DNA from: Psychrobacter raelei
GTDB lineage: Bacteria > Pseudomonadota > Gammaproteobacteria > Pseudomonadales > Moraxellaceae
Direction: 5' to 3'
DNA: 64,000 nucleotides
NCBI RefSeq assembly: GCF_022631235.3
Contig: NZ_CP093310.2
Span: forward strand, 310,001 to 374,000
The notes under the pieces are model-generated. The model was not told the DNA's origin. It was given only the letters and a program-made list of their open reading frames with translations, and ran no database searches. Shown here one piece after another: positions 37,451 through 48,075 of the stretch; positions within the stretch are counted from its first letter, which is position 1, and each line of letters starts with the position of its first letter. The position numbers were made by a program, and so were the translations under genes.

Positions 37451-37828
37451 GTGAAAAGCAACCGACCGATTAATCTGCCACTTAGCCAAGTGATAAGCGT
37501 TAACAGTTCACCGACGGCCAGAGCTTCGATTTTACATCGTATCTCAGGAATTATTCTTTTCTTATTAATTCCGGTGATGCTGTGGCTTTTGCAAACCTCA
37601 TTATATTCTCCTCAAGATTTTCTCGCTGTGTTTGACAATGTGCTTGTGCGCTTTGTTGCGTGGATCTTTGTCGCAGCAACGGCTTACCATTTTGTGATGG
37701 GTATTAAGCACTTATTTGCCGACATGGGTTTTAACGAAGAGCTTCAGTCAGGTAGAACTGCGTCAATTGTGAGCTTTGTTATTGCCGCTATCTTGATAGT
37801 GCTGTCATTTGTATGGGTGATGTTCTAA
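37451..37828 (+). CDS. sdhC: Succinate dehydrogenase cytochrome b556 subunit
   Basis: The 125-residue protein has three membrane segments. It carries the SdhC signature SPTARASILHRISGIILF (Ser and Arg near the quinone site) and the haem-ligand region TAYHFVMGIKHLFADMG. The start is a GTG preceded by an AAAGGA site. SdhC with SdhD anchors the SdhAB catalytic subunits in the inner membrane and passes electrons to ubiquinone. It is the first gene of sdhCDAB; the stop codon of sdhC overlaps the start of sdhD. Confidence 0.95.
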   Translation: MKSNRPINLPLSQVISVNSSPTARASILHRISGIILFLLIPVMLWLLQTSLYSPQDFLAVFDNVLVRFVAWIFVAATAYHFVMGIKHLFADMGFNEELQSGRTASIVSFVIAAILIVLSFVWVMF

Positions 37829-38211
37829 TGAGAAGAAATGATTCTGGAATTAAAAGTGCGACAGGCCTAACCGGCTCTGGCTCGCGCGACTGGGTAATGC
37901 AGCGTATCAGTGCCGTCGTATTGGCCATATATGCTGTGGTAATGGTAGGGTTTTTCTTAATTAATGGTGATGTATCCTACCAGCAGTGGGTTAGCTTCAT
38001 TATGAGCCTGCCCATGCGCCTATTAAGCTTGGTCGCAATTATTGCGCTAGCGGCTCATGCTTGGGTAGGGATGTGGACGGTATTTACCGACTATGTTAAA
38101 TCTACTGGCCTACGCCTTGTGCTTCAAGCTGCTATGATTATCGCAATTTTGGTATACCTATTCTGGGGCGTCATGATTTTCTGGGGTCCAGGTTTACTAA
38201 ACCTAGGTTAA
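37828..38211 (+). CDS. sdhD: Succinate dehydrogenase membrane anchor subunit
   Basis: From the ATG at 37828 (TAATG overlap with the sdhC stop) the protein has 127 residues and three membrane segments. GSGSRDWVMQRISAVVLAIYAVVM is the typical N-terminal quinone-site region, and the haem-ligand helix reads AAHAWVGMWTVFTDYVK. An in-frame ATG at 37813, inside sdhC, is less likely because it lacks a ribosome site and adds five residues outside the family's usual start. The protein completes the membrane domain of complex II. Confidence 0.95.
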   Translation: MRRNDSGIKSATGLTGSGSRDWVMQRISAVVLAIYAVVMVGFFLINGDVSYQQWVSFIMSLPMRLLSLVAIIALAAHAWVGMWTVFTDYVKSTGLRLVLQAAMIIAILVYLFWGVMIFWGPGLLNLG

Positions 38212-38417
38212 CAGACCAGTTTGGGCGGTTTTGGCTATATTGTTAATCAGTATTGTATATAGCACGGACTGCCCTGATTTAGGTTTGGGGGCTTAAGCAC
38301 CTGTTAGCGACTTTAGATTTAAGTGAGCCTGTCTGGTAATGTGAGGCTATGATAGTGATATCTATAGCGCCCATCGCCAGCTTATATGACGACTAACGTA
38401 TTCATTAGGAAAACGTA

Positions 38418-40268
38418 ATGGCAACTAGACAAGACAATACAATTAGTAATATTAAAACCCTAAATTATGACTCTGTTATCGTTGGCGGTGGCGGCTCAGG
38501 TATGCGTGCAGCGCTGCAATTAGCAGAAGGCGGCATGAAAGTAGCTGTTATTACCAAAGTATTCCCAACCCGCTCGCACACCGTTGCAGCTCAAGGTGGT
38601 ATCGGGGCAAGCTTAGGTAACATGAGTGATGACAACTGGCACTTCCACTTTTATGACACCGTAAAAGGGTCAGACTGGTTGGGTGACCAAGACGCTATCG
38701 AATTTATGTGCCGTGAAGCGCCAAAAGTAGTGTATGAGCTTGAGCACATGGGTATGCCGTTTGACCGCAACCCAGATGGTACGATTTATCAGCGTCCATT
38801 CGGTGGTCACACTTCAAACTACGGTGAAAAAGCGGTACAACGTGCTTGTGCGGCCGCTGACCGTACTGGCCACGCATTGCTACACACTCTATATCAAAAG
38901 AACTTAGAAGCGGGTACTGAGTTTTTCATCGAATGGATCGCGCTCGATCTCATTAAAGATGAAAAAGGCGACATCAATGGTGTGGTAGCCATTGAGCAAG
39001 AAACCGGCACTGTTGCTGTATTCCAAGCCACTAATACCGTATTAGCAACCGGTGGTGCAGGTCGTATCTTCTCAGCTTCTACCAACGCTTACATCAATAC
39101 CGGTGATGGCCTAGGTATGGCAGTACGTGCTGGTATTCCATTACAAGATATGGAATTCTGGCAATTCCACCCCACCGGTGTATTCGGTGCAGGTGTACTG
39201 CTGACTGAAGGTTGCCGCGGTGAAGGCGCTATCTTACGTAACAAAGATGGTGAAGCCTTCATGGAGCGTTATGCACCAACGGTTAAAGACTTGGCACCTC
39301 GTGACCTCGTATCACGCTCAATGGACCAAGAGATTAAAGAAGGCCGTGGTTGTGGTCCAAACAAAGACCACATCGTAATGGACATGACTCACTTAGGTGT
39401 TGAGACCATTATGAAGCGTCTGCCTTCTGTATTCGAGATTGGTAAGAACTTTGCCAACGTCGACATTACCAAAGAGCCTATTCCAGTTATCCCAACCATT
39501 CACTATATGATGGGCGGTATTCCAACCACCATTCATGGTCAGGTTATCGTGCCAGATCTTGAAGGTCATGTGGATGAAGAAGGCCTATACACAGAAGGCA
39601 AAATCGTTAAAGGCTTATACGCCATTGGTGAGTGTGCTTGTGTGAGTGTTCACGGTGCCAACCGTTTAGGTACCAACTCATTACTTGACTTGGTGGTATT
39701 CGGCCGTGCTGCGGGCAAACACATCATTGATAACTTCGGTAGCTCAGATCATAACTACCATCCAATGAACCCACGTGTACTAGACTTCACTGTGGGCCGT
39801 TTGAATAAGCTACAACAGTCAACACAAGGCTATAACGCTCAAGAAGTGGCTGATGAAATCCGCGCCCTAATGCAAAAACACGCCAGTGTATTCCGTACTC
39901 AAGCGTTGATGGATGAAGGTGTTGAGAAGTTATTGGCTCTAAAAGATAAAGTAGATAACATTCATTTGGCAGATAAGTCGCAAGTGTTCAACACCGCGCG
40001 TATTGAAGCCTTAGAAGTTGCTAACCTTTACGAAGTGGCCAAAGCCACCATGCTATCAGCGGCCAAGCGTCATGAATGTCGCGGCGCGCATACCGTGTTA
40101 GATTATGATCGTCCAGAAGATGATCCAATCGCACCAAACGGCCGTAACGATAACGAGTGGATGAAGCATACTGTTTGGTACTCAGAAGGCAATAAGATTG
40201 TTTATAAGCCGGTTCGTAAAGTACCGCTTACTGTTGATTACGTTGAACCTAAAGTGCGTGTTTACTAA
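38418..40268 (+). CDS. sdhA: Succinate dehydrogenase flavoprotein subunit
   Basis: This 616-residue flavoprotein shows the FAD-binding DSVIVGGGGSGMRAAL and the covalent-FAD histidine H54 in TRSHTVAAQGGIGA. It also has the substrate-site segment HPTGVFGAGVLLTEGCRGEG, APRDLVSRSM and the C-terminal ECRGAHTV. It oxidises succinate to fumarate in complex II. An AGGA ribosome site precedes the ATG. It is separated from sdhD by about 200 bp and from sdhB by 128 bp, a gap that contains a perfect 13-bp inverted repeat. Confidence 0.98.
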   Translation: MATRQDNTISNIKTLNYDSVIVGGGGSGMRAALQLAEGGMKVAVITKVFPTRSHTVAAQGGIGASLGNMSDDNWHFHFYDTVKGSDWLGDQDAIEFMCREAPKVVYELEHMGMPFDRNPDGTIYQRPFGGHTSNYGEKAVQRACAAADRTGHALLHTLYQKNLEAGTEFFIEWIALDLIKDEKGDINGVVAIEQETGTVAVFQATNTVLATGGAGRIFSASTNAYINTGDGLGMAVRAGIPLQDMEFWQFHPTGVFGAGVLLTEGCRGEGAILRNKDGEAFMERYAPTVKDLAPRDLVSRSMDQEIKEGRGCGPNKDHIVMDMTHLGVETIMKRLPSVFEIGKNFANVDITKEPIPVIPTIHYMMGGIPTTIHGQVIVPDLEGHVDEEGLYTEGKIVKGLYAIGECACVSVHGANRLGTNSLLDLVVFGRAAGKHIIDNFGSSDHNYHPMNPRVLDFTVGRLNKLQQSTQGYNAQEVADEIRALMQKHASVFRTQALMDEGVEKLLALKDKVDNIHLADKSQVFNTARIEALEVANLYEVAKATMLSAAKRHECRGAHTVLDYDRPEDDPIAPNGRNDNEWMKHTVWYSEGNKIVYKPVRKVPLTVDYVEPKVRVY

Positions 40269-40327
40269 TTACCGCTTTTGTTTGCCGTCGTTTAACGTTA
40301 ATTATTTGAATTTAATTTTTTAAATTA

Positions 40328-40377
40328 GTAAAGCTGTTTTACAGATACTGTGACAGGTTATGCAAAAACAGCTTTAC
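40328..40377. repeat. 13-bp perfect inverted repeat between sdhA and sdhB
   Basis: GTAAAGCTGTTTT (40328-40340) pairs exactly with AAAACAGCTTTAC (40365-40377) around a 24-nt loop. The repeat ends 8 nt before the GGAG ribosome site of sdhB, so the hairpin could influence sdhB translation or protect processed mRNA ends. Confidence 0.85.
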
Positions 40378-40396
40378 GCCGTGTGGAGTTAGCACT

Positions 40397-41107
40397 ATGA
40401 GCCGAGGTACTCGCACCATTGAGATTTACCGCTACGATCCTGATAAGGACGCAGCCCCTTACATGCAAACTTATACGATTGAGCTGTTAGACTCAGATCG
40501 TATGTTACTTGACGTTTTATTACGTTTGAAAAAACAAGATGAATCCATCACTTTTAGACGCTCATGCCGTGAAGGTATTTGTGGCTCTGATGGGGTGAAC
40601 ATCAATGGTAAAAACGGCTTGGCATGTTTGATTAACATGAACACTTTGCCTGAGAAAATTACCATTCGCCCACTACCTGGCCTGCCTGTTGTGCGTGACC
40701 TTGTTGTGGATATGAACCAGTTCTATGAGCAGTATGAAAAAGTACATCCGTACTTAATCAACGATCAGCCTGCACCGCCTACTGAGCGTCTACAGTCTCC
40801 AGAAGATCGTGAGAAGCTAAACGGTCTGTATGAGTGTATCTTATGTGCGTGCTGTTCAACCAGCTGCCCATCATTCTGGTGGAACCCTGATAAGTTCTTA
40901 GGCCCATCAGCACTATTGAACGCTTATCGCTTCGTAGCAGACAGCCGTGACAGTGATACACAAGCGCGTCTTGCTCGTATGGACGATCCGTTTAGCTTAT
41001 TCCGTTGCCGTGGTATCATGAACTGTGTGGCCGTATGTCCAAAAGGCTTGAACCCAACCCGTGCTATCGGTCATTTACGTAACTTGTTATTAGAGCAGGC
41101 CGGTTAA
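40397..41107 (+). CDS. sdhB: Succinate dehydrogenase iron-sulfur subunit
   Basis: The 236-residue protein holds the three clusters of complex II. The [2Fe-2S] ligands are C57, C62, D65 and C77 in SCREGICGSDG and GLAC. The [4Fe-4S] ligands begin at CILCACCSTSCP (C147, C150, C153), and the [3Fe-4S] set includes C157 and RCRGIMNCVAVCPKG. It passes electrons from FAD to the quinone site. It ends the sdhCDAB unit at the terminator 41201-41234. Confidence 0.98.
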   Translation: MSRGTRTIEIYRYDPDKDAAPYMQTYTIELLDSDRMLLDVLLRLKKQDESITFRRSCREGICGSDGVNINGKNGLACLINMNTLPEKITIRPLPGLPVVRDLVVDMNQFYEQYEKVHPYLINDQPAPPTERLQSPEDREKLNGLYECILCACCSTSCPSFWWNPDKFLGPSALLNAYRFVADSRDSDTQARLARMDDPFSLFRCRGIMNCVAVCPKGLNPTRAIGHLRNLLLEQAG

Positions 41108-41200
41108 TATCTAATTAGCCCGTTTTAACACAGTAATTAATAGCATTAATTAATATTACAGGTTTAAGTTATCGGTTAGCATTACTTACGTGAATACGAC

Positions 41201-41234
41201 AGACCTCTATTTGTTGATAGGGGTCTTTTTTTGT
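41201..41234 (+). terminator. Rho-independent terminator after sdhB
   Basis: AGACCTCTAT and ATAGGGGTCT (one G-U pair) close a 6-nt loop and are followed by a run of T. It ends the sdhCDAB transcript. Confidence 0.9.
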
Positions 41235-41718
41235 TAAAATTAGACACATTCGAATAATCATCATTTAGCAACTAAATACATACTATTGAAGAAACAAACG
41301 CTGCTCGGTTCGATTCCATGTTACCCTTATACTCAGTGTGCAACTGTATCCTGTTAAGGGATAACCACCTAGTAACAACAGACAATACTTCAATAGATAT
41401 GGCACACTATGTGCAATATTTCAGACGCTAACCCATAATTATTCAAATTATTAGATCACTGCCTAATTTAATGAGCACTATGGCCATTTTGGCTGTAAGG
41501 CTTGACTGAAATTTAACCATGACGCCCTGATGAGATTTGGCAAGCGCATTGGCCAAAGAGCTGAAGGCTGAGACAAACGTTAACGGTTAATACTTTAGTA
41601 ACAGTGAATACCTGGGTAATGAGCAGTAGATCACAGGTTTTGATAAAAATATCCGCTTTGCCCTTGATATTTTATTAATATCCTATAGATACGAGACTAA
41701 GGTTAAGTCAGTTTGATT

Positions 41719-41724
41719 TATAAT
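41719..41724 (+). promoter_or_regulatory. Candidate -10 element upstream of sucA
   Basis: A perfect TATAAT about 145 bp before the sucA start codon. The hexamer 17 bp upstream (ACTAAG) matches the -35 consensus poorly, so this is a tentative promoter. Confidence 0.3.
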
Positions 41725-41867
41725 AATGCAAATAAATCTGGCTAGAAAATGGCCCAGTTTTTTTATTTATAGCAGACTATTCATAAAAGACGTGAATCAC
41801 CCATAGCGATAGCATGAAATAAATGTGTTTTATTTTAATTAAACTTTAATGTAAATAAGAAAAGACT

Positions 41868-44744
41868 ATGAATACTATGACTAATGATGCCTTAAAAGCC
41901 GATGCTACAGAGCTTGCAGGGGACAACGCTACCTATATCGAGTCTCTATACGAGCAGTATTTACAAGACCCAAGTAGTGTAGATGCTGATTGGCAAGCTT
42001 ATTTCAAAAACTATCAAAGCGACAATGATGCCCTGCATCATGCCATCCAAGATCAGTTCTTACTGTTAGCCCGTAATCAAACGGCTAATAAAGGCGCTGC
42101 AGCTCCTGCTACCTCAGGCAGCTTAGATGCCAACTGCGTTGATCCAAGACATATGGGCGTACAAAAGCTAATTTCAGCTTATCGCCGTCGTGGTCATCGC
42201 CGTGCCAAGCTTGATCCTTTAGGTCTACAGCCACGTGCGGATGTAGAAGACCTAACCTTAGCGTATCATGGTCTATCAGAGGCGGATCTAGACACCATCT
42301 TCTCAACCAGTGACTTAAACATTGGTAAGAGCGAGGCGAGCCTACGCGAAATCATTGAAATCATGGAGCGTGTGTACTGTGGCCACATCGGTCTTGAGTA
42401 CATGCACGTGACGACCAGCACCGAGAAGCGTTGGTTTGAAAACTACATGGAAACCAACCTAGGCTACATCAAGTTTGACAACGAGAAGAAAAAAGAGATT
42501 CTTGAGCGTCTAACTGCGGCCGAAGGCCTAGAGAAATACTTAGCACGTAAATACACCGGTGTTAAGCGCTTCGGTCTTGAGGGCGGTGAAAGCTTTATTC
42601 CAGCGGTTCACGAAATTATCCAGCGTGCTGGTGGCTACGGTACCAAAGAGATGGTTATCGGTATGGCTCACCGCGGCCGCTTAAACCTATTGGTTAATAT
42701 CTTGGGTAAAAACCCAGCGGATTTATTTGATGAGTTCGATGGTAAAGTCATGCCAGAAAAAGGCTCAGGTGACGTAAAATACCACAATGGTTATTCATCA
42801 AACGTGATGACACCAGGTGGTGAGGCGCACTTAGCATTGGCCTTTAACCCATCACATCTAGAAATCGTTTCTCCTGTACTTGAAGGCTCAGTACGTGCCC
42901 GTCAAGTTCGTCGCAATGACAAAGATGGTAACTTAGTATTGCCGTTGGTGGTACATGGTGACGCTGCGATTGCTGCGCAGGGTGTGGTTCAAGAAACCTT
43001 CCAGATGTCACAGACCCGTGCTTATACCACAGGCGGTACCGTTCACATTGTTATTAACAACCAAGTGGGCTTTACTACCAGCCGTCAAGAAGATGCTCGC
43101 TCTACAGAGTACTGTACTGACATCGCTAAAATGGTGCACGCACCAATCTTACACGTCAATGGTGATGATCCTGAAGCGGTCGTATTTGCGGCTCAAATGG
43201 CATTAGATTATCGTCACGAGTTCCACAAAGACATCGTGATTGACTTATTCTGCTACCGCCGTAACGGTCACAACGAAGCCGATGAGCCATCAGCCACTCA
43301 GCCACTGATGTACTCGATCATCAAAAAACTGCCAACCACGCGTACTCAGTATGCCCAAAAGCTAATGTCACAAGGTGTTATCTCTGAAGGCGACGACAAG
43401 ACGCTTGAAGATGAATACCGTGAAGCATTAGATAAAGGCGAATATGTTGCTAACTCTTTAGTACAGCAGCCTAATGAAGAGCTGTATGTGGACTGGAGCC
43501 CCTACTTAGGTCATGAGCTAAAAGATGACTGGGATACCAGTGTTGATATCGAAAAACTAAAAGCCTATGGTCGCCGCATGGCAGAAATGCCTGAAGGCTT
43601 TAAGCTTCAGCGTCAAGTTCAAAAAGTAGTCGAGCAGCGCTTAGCGATGCAAACTGGTGAAGAGCCTTTAAACTGGGGTGCTGCTGAGACCTTAGCTTAT
43701 GCCTCACTAGTAGACGAAGACTTCTTAGTGCGTATTACCGGTGAAGACGTGGGCCGTGGTACTTTCTCACATCGTCACTCAGAGATTTTCAACGTTGAAA
43801 ATGGTGATATGTATGTGCCGCTAGCGCATTTAAATGACACCCAAGCTCGCTTTGCCACTTACAACTCATTGTTGTCAGAAGAAGCGGTATTGGCGTTCGA
43901 ATACGGCTATGCAACGACAGTACCAAAAGCACTTATCATTTGGGAAGCTCAGTTTGGTGACTTCGTAAACGGTGCGCAGGTCGTGATTGACCAGTTCATC
44001 TCAAGTGGTGAAACCAAGTGGCAGCGTGTGTGTGGTCTAACCATGCTTCTACCACATGGCTTTGAAGGTCAAGGTCCTGAGCATTCATCAGCCCGTTTAG
44101 AGCGCTTCTTGCAACTGTGTGCTGAAGACAACATGCAAGTGATTACCCCAACCACACCTGCACAAATCTTCCACGCCTTACGTCGTCAAGCGGTACGCCC
44201 AATTCGTAAGCCACTAGTGGTGATGTCACCGAAGAGCTTACTGCGTCACAAACTTGCGACCTCAGAGCTTGAAGAGCTTGCTAGCGGTAAATTTGAAACC
44301 GTACTACCAGAGATCGATCAGCTAGATAACGATAAAGTAACTCGTATCGTCATGTGTGGTGGTAAGGTCTATTATGACCTGCTAGAGCAGCGTCGTGAGC
44401 TGGGCCTAGACCATGTGGCCATCGTTCGTATCGAGCAGCTGTACCCATTACCACAACAAAGAATGGTAGAAGAGGTTCAAAAATATGCCAACCTTGAAGA
44501 GATTGTATGGTGTCAAGAAGAGCCATTAAACCAAGGCGCATGGTACTATTTAGCACCGCATATGTTCCGTATCTTTGGCCCACAAGCTGACAATCAGCCT
44601 CGTGTGACCAAGGCACGTGTGGTAGACCCTGTCGCGCGTCCTGCGTCAGCAGCGCCAGCAACTGGTCTTCCTTCAATCCATGTGCGTCAGCAGCGTGAGC
44701 TGGTTGCCGGTGGTCTTGGTGTCTCAGTAGACCAACTAAAATAA
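41868..44744 (+). CDS. sucA: 2-oxoglutarate dehydrogenase E1 component
   Basis: The 958-residue protein starts with the E1 N-terminal helix that binds the E2 core (NATYIESLYEQYLQDPSSVDADW). It continues with HRRAKLDPLGL, GMAHRGRLNLLVNILGK, the thiamine-diphosphate motif region HGDAAIAAQGVVQE with NNQVGFTTS, and GRGTFSHRHSE in the second transketolase-like domain. It decarboxylates 2-oxoglutarate and passes the succinyl group to the lipoyl arm of SucB. It is the first gene of sucAB-lpd-sucCD. A strong hairpin follows the stop codon. Confidence 0.97.
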   Translation: MNTMTNDALKADATELAGDNATYIESLYEQYLQDPSSVDADWQAYFKNYQSDNDALHHAIQDQFLLLARNQTANKGAAAPATSGSLDANCVDPRHMGVQKLISAYRRRGHRRAKLDPLGLQPRADVEDLTLAYHGLSEADLDTIFSTSDLNIGKSEASLREIIEIMERVYCGHIGLEYMHVTTSTEKRWFENYMETNLGYIKFDNEKKKEILERLTAAEGLEKYLARKYTGVKRFGLEGGESFIPAVHEIIQRAGGYGTKEMVIGMAHRGRLNLLVNILGKNPADLFDEFDGKVMPEKGSGDVKYHNGYSSNVMTPGGEAHLALAFNPSHLEIVSPVLEGSVRARQVRRNDKDGNLVLPLVVHGDAAIAAQGVVQETFQMSQTRAYTTGGTVHIVINNQVGFTTSRQEDARSTEYCTDIAKMVHAPILHVNGDDPEAVVFAAQMALDYRHEFHKDIVIDLFCYRRNGHNEADEPSATQPLMYSIIKKLPTTRTQYAQKLMSQGVISEGDDKTLEDEYREALDKGEYVANSLVQQPNEELYVDWSPYLGHELKDDWDTSVDIEKLKAYGRRMAEMPEGFKLQRQVQKVVEQRLAMQTGEEPLNWGAAETLAYASLVDEDFLVRITGEDVGRGTFSHRHSEIFNVENGDMYVPLAHLNDTQARFATYNSLLSEEAVLAFEYGYATTVPKALIIWEAQFGDFVNGAQVVIDQFISSGETKWQRVCGLTMLLPHGFEGQGPEHSSARLERFLQLCAEDNMQVITPTTPAQIFHALRRQAVRPIRKPLVVMSPKSLLRHKLATSELEELASGKFETVLPEIDQLDNDKVTRIVMCGGKVYYDLLEQRRELGLDHVAIVRIEQLYPLPQQRMVEEVQKYANLEEIVWCQEEPLNQGAWYYLAPHMFRIFGPQADNQPRVTKARVVDPVARPASAAPATGLPSIHVRQQRELVAGGLGVSVDQLK

Positions 44745-44752
44745 GCCAAAAC

Positions 44753-44782
44753 AAGGTCTAAGCGGGTAACTGCTTAGACCTT
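44753..44782. repeat. 11-bp perfect hairpin between sucA and sucB
   Basis: AAGGTCTAAGC (44753-44763) pairs with GCTTAGACCTT (44772-44782) around an 8-nt loop, 8 bp after the sucA stop. It lacks a T-tract, so it may stabilise or process the mRNA rather than terminate it. Confidence 0.75.
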
Positions 44783-44951
44783 CGGCATTTGTTTAGAACC
44801 AACCGAATTTATTTTTTACCGTAAACAACCTCTTAATCCAAAAAGCTTTATGCATAAGTTGTTTATTTGCCAATCATAAAAATAATGTGCTTATTTAACC
44901 CTTATCAATAAGTCATTAACACTTTATATTAATATAACAGGAGCAATTCCC

Positions 44952-46181
44952 ATGGCAGAAATTAAAGCGCCCGTATTCCCAGAGTCAGTTGCTGACGGTA
45001 CCATCGTAGAATGGCACGTAAGCGAAGGCGAACAAGTTAACCGTGATGACATTTTAGCTGAAATCGAAACAGATAAAGTGGTCTTAGAAGTGGTTGCTCC
45101 AGATGACGGTGTGGTAACTAAAATTGTTAAGCAAGTAGACGACACTGTGTTGTCTGACGAGCTAATCGCTGAATTTGAAGCTGGTGCAACAGGCAGCGCT
45201 GCTGGTGCCTCTGAAGACAAAGCAGAAGAAAGCAGTGACACGGCTACTGAAGAAAAACCAGCAGCTAAGCCTGCCGCAAGTGCTGACAGCGCCGACGATC
45301 ATAAAGATCAAAGCCCAGCGGTTCGTAAAGCAGCCAAAGAGTCTGGTGTAGATCCTAAAAATGTAGAAGGCACAGGCCGTGGCGGTCGTGTGACTAAGCA
45401 AGATATGGCCAGCCCAACACTGAAAGCGGATAGCTCTATCAAGTCTGACAGTGGCCGTCCTGTCGCAGAATCAGTAGGTGAGCGCACTGAAAAACGCGTG
45501 CCTATGACTCGTCTACGTAAGACTGTGGCCAACCGTTTGTTAGCTGCTTCTCAAGAAACTGCGATGTTGACCACGTTCAACGAAGTGAACATGAAGCCTC
45601 TAATGGATCTACGTGCTAAGTACAAAGATCAGTTTGAAAAACGTCACGGCACTCGTCTAGGCTTTATGTCTATGTTCGTTAAAGCTGCTACTGAAGCACT
45701 AAAACGCTTCCCAGCTGTTAACGCGTCAATCGACGGTGATGACATTGTTTATCACGGTTACTATGACGTTGGTGTTGCGGTATCTTCAGACCGTGGTCTG
45801 GTGGTGCCTGTACTACGTGATACAGATCGTATGAGCATGGCAGACATCGAAGGCGGCATCCGCGACTTCGCTGGTAAAGCCCGTGATGGTAAATTATCAC
45901 TACAAGAGATGACAGGTGGTACCTTCACGATCACTAACGGTGGTGTATTTGGTTCATTAATGTCAACGCCTATCTTGAACCCACCCCAAACTGCCATCTT
46001 AGGTATGCACGCGATCAATGAGCGCCCAATGGCAGTTAATGGTCAAGTTGAGATCCTACCTATGATGTATCTAGCGTTATCATACGATCACCGTATGATT
46101 GATGGTAAAGATGCGGTACAGTTCTTAGTCACCATCAAGCAGTTGGTTGAAGACCCAGCAATGCTACTACTTGACCTATAA
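44952..46181 (+). CDS. sucB: Dihydrolipoyllysine-residue succinyltransferase (E2)
   Basis: The 409-residue protein has a single lipoyl domain with Lys42 in [11 protein letters not shown]. Next is an Ala/Glu/Lys-rich linker, then a peripheral-subunit-binding domain ([22 protein letters not shown], the E1/E3 dock). The catalytic domain ends in [12 protein letters not shown] with His380 and Asp384. It transfers the succinyl group to CoA in the 2-oxoglutarate dehydrogenase complex. The start has an AGGAG ribosome site. Its terminator at 46190-46225 separates it from lpd. Confidence 0.97.
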   Translation: MAEIKAPVFPESVADGTIVEWHVSEGEQVNRDDILAEIETDKVVLEVVAPDDGVVTKIVKQVDDTVLSDELIAEFEAGATGSAAGASEDKAEESSDTATEEKPAAKPAASADSADDHKDQSPAVRKAAKESGVDPKNVEGTGRGGRVTKQDMASPTLKADSSIKSDSGRPVAESVGERTEKRVPMTRLRKTVANRLLAASQETAMLTTFNEVNMKPLMDLRAKYKDQFEKRHGTRLGFMSMFVKAATEALKRFPAVNASIDGDDIVYHGYYDVGVAVSSDRGLVVPVLRDTDRMSMADIEGGIRDFAGKARDGKLSLQEMTGGTFTITNGGVFGSLMSTPILNPPQTAILGMHAINERPMAVNGQVEILPMMYLALSYDHRMIDGKDAVQFLVTIKQLVEDPAMLLLDL

Positions 46182-46189
46182 GGTCAACA

Positions 46190-46225
46190 GGCTTGTATCG
46201 GAGAGATTCTGATACAAGCTTTTTC
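46190..46225 (+). terminator. Rho-independent terminator after sucB
   Basis: GCTTGTATC (46191-46199) pairs exactly with GATACAAGC (46211-46219) around an 11-nt loop and is followed by TTTTTC. It would stop or attenuate transcription before lpd. Confidence 0.85.
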
Positions 46226-46387
46226 GTTATGGATTGATTGATTATTAAGTTATTTAGCACACAGTTTTTTGAGTAATGATTTTGATTCAGAGGCTCGAAG
46301 CTTCGCTAAAGACTTAACAAGCATAGCTAAGTAGGTCATTTCATAATTCAAACTATAAATAAAGAGCTTTTACAATTCTTTGATTAA

Positions 46388-47860
<1,473 letters not shown>

Positions 47861-47883
47861 CAAAAACAGTTATAGACACCAAT

Positions 47884-47921
47884 AAATCACTCATAGGCGG
47901 TTAATAGTCTATGAGTGATTT
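47884..47921. repeat. 13-bp perfect hairpin between lpd and sucC
   Basis: AAATCACTCATAG (47884-47896) pairs exactly with CTATGAGTGATTT (47909-47921) around a 12-nt loop. Only three T residues follow, so it is a weak terminator or a stabilising structure. Confidence 0.75.
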
Positions 47922-48075
47922 GACAAAGTCTGTTACTAAAGTGAGTTGCTGAGTGTAATTGTTTTAAGCCATAAAGCAGTAAACGGCCGTGGTATTAGGT
48001 CATTTATTTGCCGCTATTGCCAAAACATTTAAATCAGCTTTACCCTGCTAAATAAAAAAACTAAAGGATAACTTT

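Larger units (their letters stand above)
41108..41867. other. Intergenic region between sdhB and sucA
   Basis: About 760 bp without a gene. It contains the sdh terminator at 41201-41234, a short GCACA/TGTGC inverted repeat at 41402-41414 and a perfect TATAAT at 41719-41724, about 145 bp before sucA, with no good -35 at normal spacing. It indicates separate transcription of the suc genes. Confidence 0.6.

Noticed and set aside
37298-37489. Small minus-strand frame in the gltA-sdhC gap
   Set aside because: It runs into sdhC in antisense and has no ribosome site or family resemblance.
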